Below are positions 63,901 through 64,000 of a DNA stretch of 64,000 nt, piece after piece. The stretch covers positions 682,001 to 746,000 of the forward strand of contig JAXHMN010000016.1 in assembly GCA_034521465.1 (NCBI GenBank), given 5' to 3'. How positions within the stretch are numbered: position 1 is the stretch's first letter; each line of letters opens with the position of its first letter. The DNA is from SURF-28 sp034521465. GTDB taxonomy: Bacteria; Bacteroidota; Ignavibacteria; Ignavibacteriales; Melioribacteraceae. The notes beneath the pieces were generated by a model, which saw only the letters and a list, made by a program, of their open reading frames with translations, searched no databases and had not been told where the DNA came from. Both the position numbers and the translations under genes were made by a program.

Positions 63901-64000
63901 GGATAAATCGGTCCCGGAAAAATCACCTTCAACATTAATATCGACCAAACCATCTTTCGCATCGCCCTCAAATCGCATCGAACTAATTACATAATCGGCA
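60977..64000 (-). CDS. tamB: TamB-type translocation and assembly module protein (5' end outside window; one frameshift)
   Basis: TamB proteins span the periplasm and help assemble outer-membrane components or carry phospholipids. The 1000 or so C-terminal residues present are almost all beta strand with repeated amphipathic patterns. The DUF490 end is clear: GSILTGFVNQAVGDVVNNIQLSQ, LRVDYFFNPSFLIRLERK and a last phenylalanine (LKYRFEF). The frame shifts near 62819-62821, where one A is missing; restoring it reads INLKDLDGGIMSRLIFNQ. The open frame runs to the window edge, so the N-terminal anchor is not seen. The stop overlaps the rnr start (TAATG). Confidence 0.88.

Noticed and set aside
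1..64000. tRNA or rRNA genes, CRISPR arrays, insertion sequences, attachment sites or a replication origin
   Set aside because: I looked for cloverleaf-like segments, spaced direct repeats, transposase motifs and DnaA-box clusters and saw none.

Overview
The window is AT-rich, densely coded bacterial chromosome from a Gram-negative with lipid A and an outer membrane (lpxB, lpxK, TamB, an Omp85-type barrel). Gene content and style (K+-type membrane pyrophosphatase, pyruvate phosphate dikinase, SpoIIE/GAF phosphatases, GH2-Yip1 protein, split FeoB with DtxR/FeoA regulators, L25/Ctc with an acidic tail) suggest the Ignavibacteria/Chlorobi side of Bacteroidota. That placement is inference; there is no rRNA or tRNA in the window. 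No CRISPR array, prophage, transposon or integron was found.

Layout. 1-6.7 kb (minus): D-Ala-D-Ala ligase-like ATP-grasp enzyme (cut by the edge), recG, gpsA-plsY, ispD-queA. 6.8-13.7 kb (minus): ppdK, then a lipid A block lpxK / DUF374 acyltransferase / lpxB with an isoprenylcysteine-methyltransferase-like protein and a HAD phosphatase. 13.7-22.2 kb (minus): smc, a large GH2-like/Yip1-like membrane protein, tpiA, a NifU-like scaffold and mrp. 22.4-26.3 kb (plus): an iron-uptake operon of two DtxR-type proteins (one membrane-anchored and fused to FeoA-like domains) and feoB in two pieces. 26.3-34.6 kb: ppk1, dCMP deaminase, an amidohydrolase, a ferredoxin-reductase-like enzyme, a histidine kinase and purA. 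34.6-44.1 kb: a regulatory island with an ECF sigma factor, two STAS proteins, an RsbW-type kinase and three SpoIIE/PP2C phosphatases. 44.2-54.4 kb: mscS, secD-secF, the rpsF-ssb-rpsR-rplI operon, hppA, pth, rplY, prs. 54.4-64 kb: a lipoprotein, an FmdB zinc ribbon, a metallopeptidase/beta-propeller/Omp85 fusion, rnr and tamB (cut by the edge).

Sequence quality matters here. I find 18 single-base indels that break ten otherwise well-conserved genes (ppdK, lpxK, ppk1, amidohydrolase, two PP2C genes, pth, prs, the Omp85 fusion, tamB). Most lie in short homopolymers, and undoing them restores family-typical proteins with whole codon counts wherever both gene ends are inside the window. Several of these genes are normally essential, so assembly or sequencing error is the simplest explanation. 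I give each such locus as one gene.

The most interesting biology is the 35-44 kb partner-switching operon with three differently sensored phosphatases and an ECF rather than a sigma-B-type factor; the iron locus with a membrane-tethered DtxR/FeoA fusion and a palindrome just upstream; and two unusual envelope fusions (GH2-like plus Yip1-like; HExxH peptidase plus propeller plus Omp85).
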